Below are positions 13,666 to 23,499 of a stretch of DNA of 64,000 nt, piece after piece (within the stretch, counting starts at the first letter, position 1; each line of letters begins with the position of its first letter). Made by a program: the position numbers and the translations under genes. Source of the stretch: Enteractinococcus fodinae (lineage in GTDB: Bacteria > Actinomycetota > Actinomycetes > Actinomycetales > Micrococcaceae); NCBI RefSeq assembly GCF_031458395.1, contig NZ_JAVDYJ010000001.1, positions 1,984,001-2,048,000 of the forward strand, given 5' to 3'. Under the pieces are notes generated by a model. The model did not search any database. It saw only the letters and a program-made list of their open reading frames with translations, and was not told the origin of the DNA.

Positions 13666-16450
13666 CTAGCGAAGACCGTTGATGGCCTTTGCGTAGAGCT
13701 GGAATAACCGCTCAACGATAACCTTCTCATCCTCGCCTGGTTCTATTTCGTAGGCTTGTTCTACTGCCGCATCGAGGGCCTGGTGTGCTGCGGTGAGTTC
13801 TGGGTAGAGCCACTCATGGTCGGGGTCGTACATCTGCGCAATCGTGGCATCCGAATACACCTCGCGTGCATCCAGCACCGCTTGAGCGCGCTCTGCGATT
13901 TCACATTCTTGGTCTCTGGTGACCTGTGGCCAGACGAAGTTGTTATAGACAATGCCAGCGGAATACCGGAATCGGCCCTCAAGTCTCCCTGCCACAGATT
14001 GCATCCACGCATTGTGGAGACGAGATTGCAAGACGCCAAAATGGAAATACGACGCATCTGGAACCAGGAACACCAGGTCACTACAAAAATCGTTGGGTCC
14101 CACCATTCCCACTGGTATGTATCGTCGCCGTTCAGATGACACTTTCGGCATCAGTAAAGAATTTCCTTTAGGTAGGTTCTCTACGTGAAACCTCGTGGGA
14201 GTGGTTGCGAGTTTCTGAGTGGGCGCACTCTTACTGGCAAGCCGCAGTTCTCTTACCTTGTGCACACGTTCTAGTGCATGCGGCATGGCTCGGAGTTCTG
14301 TTGGTGTTGCTTCGCCTAGCCATAGCACCCAGCGTTCGATGCCTTTGATGAATTCTTGGGAGCCGTGCCAGCGGTGAAAGAACTTTTCAGCCGCGGGTTC
14401 CAACGCTAGGAATTCCTCTTTTTCAGCGGGTGTGAACAGGTAATTTCCGCCGTCGATGGGCTTATTTCCAATCCCCATCTCGGGGACCGCGCTTAATGGT
14501 TTGTTGCGGTTCCAGACGAACACCTGGGGTGCGTCTTTGAGGTAGGCGTTGATGCGTTCGGGGTGGGAGACTTCGGGTTCCCCGTTGATGTCTGGGTAAT
14601 GATAGAGGGTCTTTTGTCCACCGAGTTTAGAGAATCCCACGATCACACAATATACAGCGGCGGGGTCGTTGCTTTCGTTGGCCCAGCGGAAGGTGTCGTG
14701 GGCGAAGTCGATGCGGATGCCGTGTTCGTAAATAGGATGCCAGATGTTAGCGACCTGTGCCCCCTGGCAGATTGAGTTCGTGGAGACAAACGCTGCCCGG
14801 ATTTTATGATCGCTCATGTAGGTGACGGCCTTGGCGTACCAGGCCGCAACATAGTCGATATTTCCGAGGTTGCGGGTAGCACCGATTGCTTCAAAAGCTG
14901 TTTTGATTTCTGCTTTTTGTGCTGCTGATTGGTTCCGCGCGCCAAGGAATGGCGGGTTGCCAATAATATAGTCACATTCCTCGGGTGGGAGGACTTCTGA
15001 CCACTCGGTTTGTAGGGCATTGCCTTGGATGATGCGACTGCCTTCACTCAGCGGCAGGGACTCAATCGTGCGAGTCACGATCATCTCAGTTTCTAGGTTG
15101 GCTTGCAGCTCGGCAATCCACAGCGCGGTGCCAGCAACTGAGACGGCAAAGTCATTAATCTCTAGCCCATAGAACTGATCCAGGGACACTTTGATCGGGC
15201 TAATATCTAGGTCATCGAACGCCACGGAGGTCTGACCGTGGGTGAGTTCGGAAATGACTTTGTTTTCCAACCGACGCAATGACAAATAGGTTTCGGTCAA
15301 AAAATCGCAGAGTGGCCAGCTTGTCTTGGTAGCGGCGCAGGTTGTTGCGGCGCTTGATTGCCCCGACGCCCGTTTCATTGATAATGTCTTCAAGTTCTTG
15401 GGTGAGGTCATCCAAAAATGCGGGGTCAATGACCCGGTGGATATTTTCGGGGCTGGTGTAGTGCATGCCCCCGGCATGGCGGGTTTCCGGGTTCAGGGTG
15501 GACTCAAACACACCACCAAAAATCGTGGGGGAAATCGTCGACCAGTCGGTGCTAGCGGAGACTTCATGCAGCAACAAGTCCACGATCTCATCGGTGAACT
15601 GTGGAATATCCACGGCATGGTCGGCAAAGAGTCCCCCGTTGACGTAGGGGAAGGATTTGAGGTGATCGCTAGCGTACGGGTCCCGGTCGGCTGGTGCAGT
15701 ATCCAGATACAAAAACAGTTCACGCAAGGCCACCCGGACCTGTCGGGCAGGTAAGCCACTAAGGTAGTCATAGAACGAGCGACGTTCAAACACGCCAGCA
15801 TCTTCGGCAAACAAACAGAACACCAAGCGCACACACAACACGTTGAGACTGTGCTGGGCTTCGGGTGATTCCGGGTCGAGATACTGCTCGCGCAGCATGT
15901 CATAGAGCTTGCCAATCAGATACCCAGCGTTGACCGAGACAGTTTTTTCGCGTTTACGGCGGTCGGCTTTGGGATCGACTAAGAAATCTAACAGGTGCAG
16001 TTGTTGGGGCAGCTCATCGAGCGTGAACGCCACGTAGTTATGCTCGGGGTACGGTTCCTCAGCAAGGTCGTGGATTCTGAACTCATAGAAATTCGACACA
16101 ATGATGGTGTCGGGGCGCTGCACATTGGGCTGGGCATCGGCGTACCGCTTGGCCTGTTGGAACGGCGTGACCGGTTCATTCTGGCGAATCTCTGGTTTAT
16201 CCAGATCAACGCCTAAGGACTTCTGTTCGATAAAGGTCTTCGCATCCACCACAATCGCATCAATATACCCACGTGAGACGGTGGACTGTTCGAACATCAC
16301 GTTAGTGGTGGCATCATCCATCCCCAGAACATTGGTCAGCATATCCAGCCAGAATTTATGCGTATCACCTTTTTCGTAGCCGAGACCCTTCCACCGCTGC
16401 ACAAACTCCCGGGCCGCAACCACACGCTGCGCCTGACTTACTTTAACCAT
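13666..16450 (-). pseudogene. MmeI-like (type IIL) restriction-modification protein, frameshifted at the SAM-binding motif
   Basis: Two overlapping frames make one gene. The 5' part (16450 to about 15300) has an N-terminal MmeI-type nuclease region with GYIDAIVVDAKTFIEQKSLG (D...ExK), the helical spacer, and ends LATLRFFD. The 3' part (about 15303 to 13666) resumes as FLTETYLSLRR and has motif IV as DYIIGNPPFLGAR, then target-recognition and C-terminal regions. The residues expected between them, PACGSGN of SAM-binding motif I, are missing. The join is a single TTTTTTGACC (minus strand, 15304-15295). Restoring a 29-base segment would give 2,814 bases, 937 residues, close to family size. Both cleavage and methylation should be lost because the methyltransferase core is split. 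A sequencing or assembly error cannot be excluded. Confidence 0.85.
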
Positions 16451-16834
16451 GCGCTTAGTATCCCATACAGCGATAGGCTCGCTGCCTGTGTACCTAAGAA
16501 TGTTTCTGTTATTTAAGCGCCTTTAACGGTCAAGAGCGCATCCCAGCGAATGGCATAGTAAAAGTAAGACCACCAACTGAAATTACGAAGTGCTGCCATA
16601 CAATTCACCGATACTCCCCCGGGCGGCGATCCCTATACTAAGGATAGCTAGCCTGCCGCCGGGCTGCGATAATTCTAGTGACTCGGAGTCTGGAACATCG
16701 GTTGCGCTCCAACGGGTCGCAGGCCGTGCCATTGGTGCCCCGCCAGACATACCGGGCACCCTGCTTCGTGTCGAAAACCGCTATTCGTGGCTTGGGCAGT
16801 AGCAAGAGAAGAGCCCCTCCACGTATCAACTAAT
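16451..16834. other. Gene-free stretch upstream of the restriction-modification gene
   Basis: About 380 bases with no frame I can support on either strand. It should hold the promoter of the leftward restriction-modification gene just before 16450; I cannot pick a clear -35/-10 pair. The rest looks like decayed DNA continuous with the thioesterase remnant that follows. Confidence 0.4.
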
Positions 16835-17046
16835 TTAGTCAGCTCGTGATAATCTTTCGAGGCCTCAACATACGATTCCAGAAATTCCCGCTCTCGACCT
16901 GGAGTACGTGCCGGCCGGCTATCAGCCCCACATAGAGATAATCCACGGGAGATTCGGCAGTCAGCTCCTCGTTTTGACGAGCTACCTCGTGAAAGACAAA
17001 CGAGTTATTACCGCTTCGTTCAGCAACTGTGAACACATCTCAGGCT
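16835..17046 (-). pseudogene. Truncated, frameshifted copy of the acyl-CoA thioesterase gene at 23500-23907
   Basis: The minus strand encodes NSFVFHEVARQNEELTAES, matching NSSFVLHEVARQNDEVAAES of the intact gene, and after a one-base loss near 16930 continues in another frame as ADSRPARTPGRE and ESYVEAS, matching ADNRPARIPDQQ and DSYVEAS. Similarity also holds at the DNA level over about 210 bases, including past the stop. Only the last half of the gene is present and there is no start. It is a decayed partial duplicate lying 6.5 kb from the intact copy and in the same orientation. Confidence 0.78.
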
Positions 17047-17467
17047 GAATCCTCGATGGAAGGTGGACGTGGCAGTGGATTCTCTAACTACCAGCGACAC
17101 GTCTAGACAACATCCGACAAATTGCAATAACGAGTTCATTCTCAGCATAGCGGCCCACTAACCGGGTGGGTGTCCTACAAAGAAGCAAGACCCCAATTTC
17201 TACGCTGGCCTGGGAGAAGAGACGTTTAGCCCATGATTTTGTCCAGTTCTGATCGTCCTTCGAGGGCATACGCTCAGCAAACGTTAAGGGGAAAAATCAC
17301 GACGGAATTGCTTTTTCATAACGAATCGATAAACTAGATCACGGTTCGGTAACGGTGCAAGGCGTACTTGTTCCGGCGACATTCCGAAAGAGCCACCGCA
17401 ATGTCGGTGCGCCTGACACATATACGCTTTATAAATTTTTGAACATTGTCACTCCGGAGGAAACAAA
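17047..17467. other. Gene-free stretch with the leader of the LysM/P60 gene
   Basis: About 420 bases with no credible frame. The last 190 bases should be the promoter and 5' leader of the cell-wall hydrolase. I looked for the c-di-AMP (ydaO) riboswitch often found before such genes in Actinobacteria; the GGGGAA (17290-17295) and CCGAAAGAGCCACCG (17384-17398) elements are suggestive at most and the full consensus is not present. Confidence 0.4.
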
Positions 17468-18703
17468 ATGATTTACGCAACTCGCCGCGAACGCATCGAA
17501 GCTGAGAAGGCCCAACGCCGCGGTCGCCACATGCGCTCCATGAAAGTCGGCATGGCCAGCTTCGCAACGTTTGCAGGTGTCACTGTTGCAGGTATTGCAC
17601 CGGCACATGCGGACCACACCGTAGAGCGCGGGGACACTCTGTCGAAGATCGCTTCGCAGTACGATAACGTAACGGTCTCAAGCCTCATGCAGGCAAACGG
17701 GCTGTCATCGCACCTGATCTACCCAGGTCAGAACCTGTCGTTCTCGAACAGCTCGAGCTCTTCGGACTCGACTTCATCGTCTTCATCCTCAACTTCTTCA
17801 AGCAGCGGAACGCACACCGTTGTGTCCGGGGATACCCTGTCCCGCATCGCCTCCCAGCACGGCACTACCGTGTCTGCACTCATGAGCGAGAACGGCCTCA
17901 CCTCGACCTGGATCTACCCAGGTGACCAGCTGACCATTCCTGGCGGCTCAAGCTCCTCCGGATCCAGCTCTTCAGCTAACTCATCATCGAACTCCTCCGG
18001 ATCCAGCTCTTCATCGAGCAGCTCGACTACCTCTTCCGGTGGTAGCCACACCGTGGTTTCCGGGGACACTCTGGGCCGCATCGCTTCCCAGCACGGCACC
18101 TCCGTCTCAGCACTGATGAGCGCAAACGGCCTGTCCTCGACGCTGATCTACCCAGGTACTCAGCTGACCATTCCTGGCGGCTCAAGCTCCTCCGGCTCTA
18201 GCTCGTCGAACTCCTCGGGTTCCAGCTCCTCCGGATCCAGCTCATCGTCGAGCAACTCGACTCCTTCCACCAGCTCCAACTCCTCCTCGAGTGGCGTCAC
18301 CACCGCTAGCAGCGGCGCAACCCAGACCTCGAGCACCTCAACTTCAGGTGCTTCATGGGCTGTCAGCACTGCAAACAGCTCGAGCTCAAGCTACCGTTTG
18401 GGTGCTAACGGAGAAGGTAACCAGTGGGATTGCTCCAGCTTCAGCCAGCGCGCATTGAGCCAAGACGGCAAGAGCATCCCGCGCACCTCAGCAGCACAGT
18501 ACGCCTCCGCTCAGAAGATCTCCAAAGGTCAGCTGCAGTCAGGTGACCTGGTCTTCTACGGCAACGGTCGTGTTACTCACGTAGCCGTCTACGTCGGCAA
18601 CGGCCAGATTGCTCACGCTCGTAACCCAAGCGCAGGGCTGTCCGTTGATAACCTCAACACCTACTCCCAGTACAACAACGTGATCGGATACGGCCGCTAC
18701 TAA
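17468..18703 (+). CDS. Secreted peptidoglycan hydrolase: three LysM domains and an NlpC/P60 endopeptidase domain
   Basis: A 411-residue exported protein. A long signal peptide with a basic N-region ends near APAHA (about 48). Three LysM peptidoglycan-binding domains (about 49-93, 115-158, 193-236), each with VxxGDTLxxIASQ and YPG, are joined by Ser-rich linkers, the last about 65 residues. The C-terminal NlpC/P60 domain (about 300-411) has the catalytic Cys322 in WDCSSFSQ and His371 in THVAVYVG. Such enzymes cut gamma-D-Glu-meso-DAP or equivalent bonds during cell separation. Start ATG with CGGAGGAAACAAA. A 19-bp hairpin follows. It resembles the core Rpf/P60 hydrolases of Micrococcales rather than the defence genes around it. 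Confidence 0.92.
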   Translation: MIYATRRERIEAEKAQRRGRHMRSMKVGMASFATFAGVTVAGIAPAHADHTVERGDTLSKIASQYDNVTVSSLMQANGLSSHLIYPGQNLSFSNSSSSSDSTSSSSSSTSSSSGTHTVVSGDTLSRIASQHGTTVSALMSENGLTSTWIYPGDQLTIPGGSSSSGSSSSANSSSNSSGSSSSSSSSTTSSGGSHTVVSGDTLGRIASQHGTSVSALMSANGLSSTLIYPGTQLTIPGGSSSSGSSSSNSSGSSSSGSSSSSSNSTPSTSSNSSSSGVTTASSGATQTSSTSTSGASWAVSTANSSSSSYRLGANGEGNQWDCSSFSQRALSQDGKSIPRTSAAQYASAQKISKGQLQSGDLVFYGNGRVTHVAVYVGNGQIAHARNPSAGLSVDNLNTYSQYNNVIGYGRY

Positions 18704-18732
18704 ACTGCATAGCGCTGTAGTCCTCCACATCT

Positions 18733-18772
18733 GAGTGATGCCCCGATGATCTTGATCATCGGGGCATCACTC
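18733..18772 (+). terminator. Hairpin terminator after the LysM/P60 gene
   Basis: Perfect 19-base arms (GAGTGATGCCCCGATGATC) around TT, followed by GTTTAAG; 29 bases past the stop codon. One of the strongest hairpins in the window. Confidence 0.85.
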
Positions 18773-18920
18773 GTTTAAGCACTGTCTATTGAACTTTAGG
18801 TTCGGAGCGCTACCCAGCGTACCTACTCGCCCAAGGTAACCCTCCAGACGCTCCCAATACTCACTAGCCACTGCATGGCTTCGACTACGATGGGTCTAGC
18901 TCCACGATGGAAGGGTATTT

Positions 18921-21900
18921 GTGACTCAAGTTTGGCTCATCCGGAACGATACACTCAGTCAGGAACTCGAAGAAGGCGGTTTCATCTCCATCGGGTGGGA
19001 TGGGACCGGGGACCTCGACCGAAGATCATTAGAAATTGAAGATCTCATCGCTGACCTAGGTCGGTTAAACCCCGAGAGCTCCTTGGGCACTCTACGGGCC
19101 TGGGCCTATACCTTGTTGCGGTTTCGCGACGGCATCGCTGAAGATGACATCGTCGTGGGACCGTATAGCGAAAGCAGATATCTACGGATCGGCTACGTGA
19201 CGGGTCCGTACTATTACGAAGCTGGGGCTCAAACTCATCGCCATCGCATCCCGGTGAAGTGGACTGTTAGCGACTTCCCAAAGGACGCATTACCATCTAA
19301 CGTCCAAAATGGGCTACGAAATATCTCCACTCTCTCACGCATACGACAAGAACCCGAGTTATTTCAAGAACTTGCCCACGACCAGGCTAAGCTCGATGAG
19401 CTCCAACAAGCCGGTCAAGAAAGCGCAGAGCAACATCGTGCTCGAAATATCTGGCTGGTCGGCTCAATGATAAATAATGAGGACAAAACTGCAGATTTCG
19501 TAAATAGCGGCTACTGGGCCCTTAGTGACGGAGTACCTGGCCGGGCGCAGGAAATGGTCCCCGGCGATCGAATCGCTATCAAAGCTACCACCACGAAGAA
19601 AAGGGATTTACCGTTCGAAAACTACGGCCTGCCGGTGTCGACAATGATCATCAAGGCACGGGGCATGGTGCAGGCGGTTGAATCAGACCGCATCATTGTG
19701 GATTGGGATCACGCTTTCCGAGAGCGTGTTTGGTACTTTTTCACCCATCGACATGCCATATGGCGACTGAACCAGGATCATCACTGGGCGCCGCACCTTG
19801 AGCGTTTCATCTTTGACGACGAGCCTCAAGATTATGAAGCCTTCCTCAATTCCGAGTTCTGGCGGCGCTACAGAGACGAGGGAGCGAAGCGTGCTCGCGA
19901 GGACAAGGTCCGCCACCCCTCTTATCGCAAAGCAAACCCCACCGCAGACCCGGTATACGACGCGGCACAGGCTTGGAAGAATGCTGTCATTGAAGGGCAG
20001 TCCCTATTTTCCGGCGAATCGTTGGACTATAAAGAAGCCACTACCGGCTTTATCGAGTATTTCGTTAACCGACCGGATGCCGGCGAGGGAACATTCCTGG
20101 GCAAACTCCAGACACAGTTAGCGCCAGCTCCTACCTCAACGGTTCAACTGGCGGCCGAGCTCATGTTTATCTACACGCTGCCGCTACAACCAGGCAGCAT
20201 GAAGCAAACAACCAAGATTTCCCACGTGAACACCATCCTTGGCTGGCGGGACGATAGCTCGCCGATGCCAGATGCCTTGGAAACGAGCCTGCGAGCGGGC
20301 ATCATTCGAGTCGGTACCGCCTTTCACACATTTCGTTGGGCGATATTCCAATACTTAGTACATCTCATGCATGAGCTCGCCTCCCAGTCATTTGACGAAC
20401 GCGACCATGCACTCAATGACTGGGAGGCCTTCCAGGAACTGCTCGACGGCATACATGTTCAGGGAGCCCAGTCGATGCGACTGATCCTGGAACATCTTTT
20501 CTTCCCGGATCGAGCTCTACTGAATGCCAGCACGGCTGATCGCCAGCGTATGAGTATTGCTTTTAGTGAGTTTCTTGAAAAAGACGGCGACGTCAATGAC
20601 CTCATCCAGTTCCTAGAGCCAAACATTCAGTACGGTGACAGGTACGAGGTCAATGTATATGCTGCGCCCTACCGATCCCAATGGCTCGGGATAGGAGACG
20701 GCCTTACTACATGGTCCGCTTGGGCGTCGCTCATCTTGGAGGAATCCGAGCTACTGACGGATGAGGAGCCAGCTACACAGGCTCAAGAACTTACCCCGGA
20801 TAATCTTCCAAGAATCACTGCGCCACTCGAGGAACTTCACAGCGACGCGTCGAAGGCACTGCTCGACTGGTTCCAAGCTGATCACAATCGGGGCCTCAAA
20901 GCACTGGCTGAATTACGTGACACAGAGACTAGCGCAGCGATAGATCACCTTCACCAGCAGACCGGTTTCGATGGACCGAGCTCAGAATTTCTCGAAGCAG
21001 CCACCGGACTCCTCAGCCAAATCGATGAGACGGTGCCGAAGTATTATCGGGCCTCCGTCCGTCCCCTCCTCATGGAGCTGTGTTCGCTCACCATCAGCCC
21101 AGAGGCTTCACCGGGTGAACTCTTCATGTCACTTCGGGAAGCCATGGAATCACTCCGGTCGGGATTGTTCTACCGCGACGGAATCGAATTGAATGTGCCG
21201 GTACTGGCCGCGCTCGCGCAACAGGTGATTTCTTTAGACCTGGGTGCTACCGATTGGGACCAAGCCACCCGAGCAGCATTTGCTGACTGGCGCGCTGGAT
21301 TGCCAAGTGTCTCTCCGGATGAACTCGCCACGGAGCCCCAGTCCCTAAACGATACTGAGCCGACTCCCCCACGAGAAGCTCGGACCAAGACGATCCCTGC
21401 CACTCTCGATGCGCTTGCTCAGCGGCTGACGTTTGTCACCGATGAGAGTAACGAATGGTTGCGTGTCACCCAGTCATTACTATGGCAAAAACGCCAGATC
21501 ATCTTCCAGGGACCTCCGGGAACCGGTAAAACATTTCTTGCACGCCAACTCGCCGAGTTCCTGACACAGGACCCTGCACGAGTCACACTGGTGCAGTTCC
21601 ATCCCGCGACCACCTACGAAGATTTCGTGCAAGGGCTCCGGCCCGAAACAGGAACATCTGGCGCATTCGCACTCCGCAACGGTCCGCTGCTTGAAGCCGC
21701 AAAACGAGCCGAGCAGGAGCCACATGCCACTCACGTGATGATCATTGATGAGATCAACCGCGCCAACCTTCCCGCGGTCTTTGGTGAGTTGTATTTCCTC
21801 CTGGAGTATAGAAACGAAGAGGTCACCCTGAATTACGGGGACAGATTCAAACTTCCCGAGAACTTACTGCTCATCGGTACGATGAATACAGCTGATCGGT

Positions 21901-22268
21901 CCATTGCAGCCATCGACTCCGCTCTTCGGCGCCGGTTTTTCATCCGGGATCTGCGCCCGGAAGAAGTGCCCATGAACGATGTGCTCGATCAACATCTGGA
22001 CCAATACGCTCCTGATCTCAAATGGATGGTCAAGCTCCTGGAGCGCGCCAACGAACTGATCGGCGATCAGGACCAAAGCATTGGGCCCAGCCATTTCCTG
22101 TTGGGCGACGATCTCACTGAAGAAACAGCACGTCAGGCATGGAAGTTCACCGTCATGCCGACTCTTCGTGAGCACTTCTACGGGCAATCAGGGCGATTAG
22201 ACGAGCTCACATTCGACCAGTTGAGAGCTTATGCACTCACCGGTGGTGTCGATGCTGCAGCTGACTGA
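18921..22268 (+). CDS. mcrB: McrB-type AAA+ GTPase/ATPase with two N-terminal PUA/EVE-like domains
   Basis: A 1,115-residue motor subunit of a McrBC-type restriction system. Residues 1-115 (VWLIRNDTLSQELEEGGFIS, GDLDRRS, GPYYYEAG, IPVKW) resemble the N-terminal domain of some Mrr-like restriction proteins. Residues 170-320 (GDRIAIKATTTKKRDLPF, GMVQAVESDRIIVDWDH, WYFFTHRHAIW) look like a second PUA/EVE-type modified-base reader. A long helical region follows (about 330-850). The AAA+ domain has Walker A GPPGTGKT (864-871), Walker B MIIDEINRAN (D943/E944) and NTADRSIAAIDSALRRRF (989 on), the McrB signature. Start GTG behind GGAAGGG. It overlaps mcrC by 17 bases. The readers should select modified DNA, for example hydroxymethylated or glucosylated phage bases; the target is unknown. 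Confidence 0.9.
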   Translation: MTQVWLIRNDTLSQELEEGGFISIGWDGTGDLDRRSLEIEDLIADLGRLNPESSLGTLRAWAYTLLRFRDGIAEDDIVVGPYSESRYLRIGYVTGPYYYEAGAQTHRHRIPVKWTVSDFPKDALPSNVQNGLRNISTLSRIRQEPELFQELAHDQAKLDELQQAGQESAEQHRARNIWLVGSMINNEDKTADFVNSGYWALSDGVPGRAQEMVPGDRIAIKATTTKKRDLPFENYGLPVSTMIIKARGMVQAVESDRIIVDWDHAFRERVWYFFTHRHAIWRLNQDHHWAPHLERFIFDDEPQDYEAFLNSEFWRRYRDEGAKRAREDKVRHPSYRKANPTADPVYDAAQAWKNAVIEGQSLFSGESLDYKEATTGFIEYFVNRPDAGEGTFLGKLQTQLAPAPTSTVQLAAELMFIYTLPLQPGSMKQTTKISHVNTILGWRDDSSPMPDALETSLRAGIIRVGTAFHTFRWAIFQYLVHLMHELASQSFDERDHALNDWEAFQELLDGIHVQGAQSMRLILEHLFFPDRALLNASTADRQRMSIAFSEFLEKDGDVNDLIQFLEPNIQYGDRYEVNVYAAPYRSQWLGIGDGLTTWSAWASLILEESELLTDEEPATQAQELTPDNLPRITAPLEELHSDASKALLDWFQADHNRGLKALAELRDTETSAAIDHLHQQTGFDGPSSEFLEAATGLLSQIDETVPKYYRASVRPLLMELCSLTISPEASPGELFMSLREAMESLRSGLFYRDGIELNVPVLAALAQQVISLDLGATDWDQATRAAFADWRAGLPSVSPDELATEPQSLNDTEPTPPREARTKTIPATLDALAQRLTFVTDESNEWLRVTQSLLWQKRQIIFQGPPGTGKTFLARQLAEFLTQDPARVTLVQFHPATTYEDFVQGLRPETGTSGAFALRNGPLLEAAKRAEQEPHATHVMIIDEINRANLPAVFGELYFLLEYRNEEVTLNYGDRFKLPENLLLIGTMNTADRSIAAIDSALRRRFFIRDLRPEEVPMNDVLDQHLDQYAPDLKWMVKLLERANELIGDQDQSIGPSHFLLGDDLTEETARQAWKFTVMPTLREHFYGQSGRLDELTFDQLRAYALTGGVDAAAD

Positions 22269-23430
22269 GCACAGCCGCAGCGAACCTGTAGCGCTCACTG
22301 TCGTCCAGCGAGAAAAGCTGCGTGAATGGTTTCAGGCAGCTTTCGTGCCGGCCGATAACGGTCTGCTTCATGTGATCCCCGGTTCGCGGGTAGGTGGCGC
22401 AGTAATCGACGGATTGAAGGTCTCTGTCGCGCCCAAACTCCCGATTCATCGCTTGCTCACGTTGATATCGGAAATAGCCGATCCCTACGGTTGGCTCGAA
22501 GCAGAGGCAGCCACTACGACAAGACAGGATTTGGACGACGCTGTTGTTGCGCTCTTCATTCAGTCTTGCCATCGCACCTTCGAACGCGGAATGCACCGTG
22601 CCTACCGGCGCGAACGGCAACGACTGAACGTGATCCGCGGAAAGCTCCTCGTCCCGCAAACGCTGAGACAGGTTGGGCCCGTCCCGGTAACGGTCGAAAC
22701 GGATGTGTTTGACGATGACACACCCGAAAACCAGGTGCTCGCAGCCGCTCTGCGACAAGTGCGAGCCACTCCCAGCCTGTCGGATCACACCCGACAACAA
22801 GCCCACCACGTCTTGCGGGATGTCCGGCACGTCGCGCCATTGCGCGACCCACTAGCCACCGCCAAGAATATTGTGTGGACCCGGCACAACCAGTGGTATC
22901 AGCAGGCCATTTCACTAGCAATGCTGCTGTTATCGTTTGGACGAGTAAGCGCCGAGCTCGGCGAGGAGACGCTCCCGGGATTCGTCATCGACATGCCAAA
23001 AGTGATCGAACAATGGGTCCGGGTAACGCTACGACGTGCCTGGGGTGTCGACGAAGCGGAGATGCAGGATAGCTGGAAAGGTGCCCTCTGGCTTGATGAG
23101 GCTCGCCGGGTGGAATTACAACCGGATCTGGCTATCCGGCGCAACGGAGCCTGGTCCTTCGTGGGAGACGTCAAGTACAAAATCCTTGGATCCAGTTCAA
23201 GACGAGGCTCTGGACCAGATCGCAACGACATCTACCAAATGCTCGCCTACCTCACTGCAACAGGGCTCTCAGAGGGGACTTTGATCTATGCGGGTGTGGA
23301 CGGTATAGATCAAAAGATCACAGTCCCCGAAGCAGACAAGACCGTTCACCTCGTGACTGTGAACCTCGGGGCATACGAGGCCCGAAACCTACTCATCGGA
23401 AAGCTCGGCGCTCAATCCCCAAATGGATAA
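22252..23430 (+). CDS. mcrC: McrC-type nuclease subunit of the McrBC system
   Basis: A 392-residue protein of the McrC family. The N-terminal region binds the McrB hexamer; the C-terminal PD-(D/E)xK nuclease core is visible as LQPDLAIRR (D292), then VGDVKYK (D306, K308) and NDIYQMLAYL. The catalytic set therefore looks intact. The ATG at 22252 has GGTGG upstream and places the usual LxLTEHxR opening at the N-terminus; ATG 22231 is in frame and would enlarge the overlap with mcrB. Together with McrB it should cleave DNA between recognised modified sites, driven by nucleotide hydrolysis. Confidence 0.9.
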   Translation: MLQLTEHSRSEPVALTVVQREKLREWFQAAFVPADNGLLHVIPGSRVGGAVIDGLKVSVAPKLPIHRLLTLISEIADPYGWLEAEAATTTRQDLDDAVVALFIQSCHRTFERGMHRAYRRERQRLNVIRGKLLVPQTLRQVGPVPVTVETDVFDDDTPENQVLAAALRQVRATPSLSDHTRQQAHHVLRDVRHVAPLRDPLATAKNIVWTRHNQWYQQAISLAMLLLSFGRVSAELGEETLPGFVIDMPKVIEQWVRVTLRRAWGVDEAEMQDSWKGALWLDEARRVELQPDLAIRRNGAWSFVGDVKYKILGSSSRRGSGPDRNDIYQMLAYLTATGLSEGTLIYAGVDGIDQKITVPEADKTVHLVTVNLGAYEARNLLIGKLGAQSPNG

Positions 23431-23499
23431 AAGTTCCTAGACTAAGTCTCTAACAGTTCGAGACAGTCGAGGAAGCACGTCTTACTATGACCGGCTAGT

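Noticed and set aside
17280-17467. Possible c-di-AMP (ydaO) riboswitch before the LysM/P60 gene
   Set aside because: A few short elements fit but the paired core and the conserved internal loops could not be laid out; context alone is not enough.
17740-18330. Repetitive Ser codons (TCC/AGC) that look like a repeat array
   Set aside because: They encode the Ser-rich linkers between LysM domains; spacing is irregular and there are no CRISPR-type spacers or cas genes.
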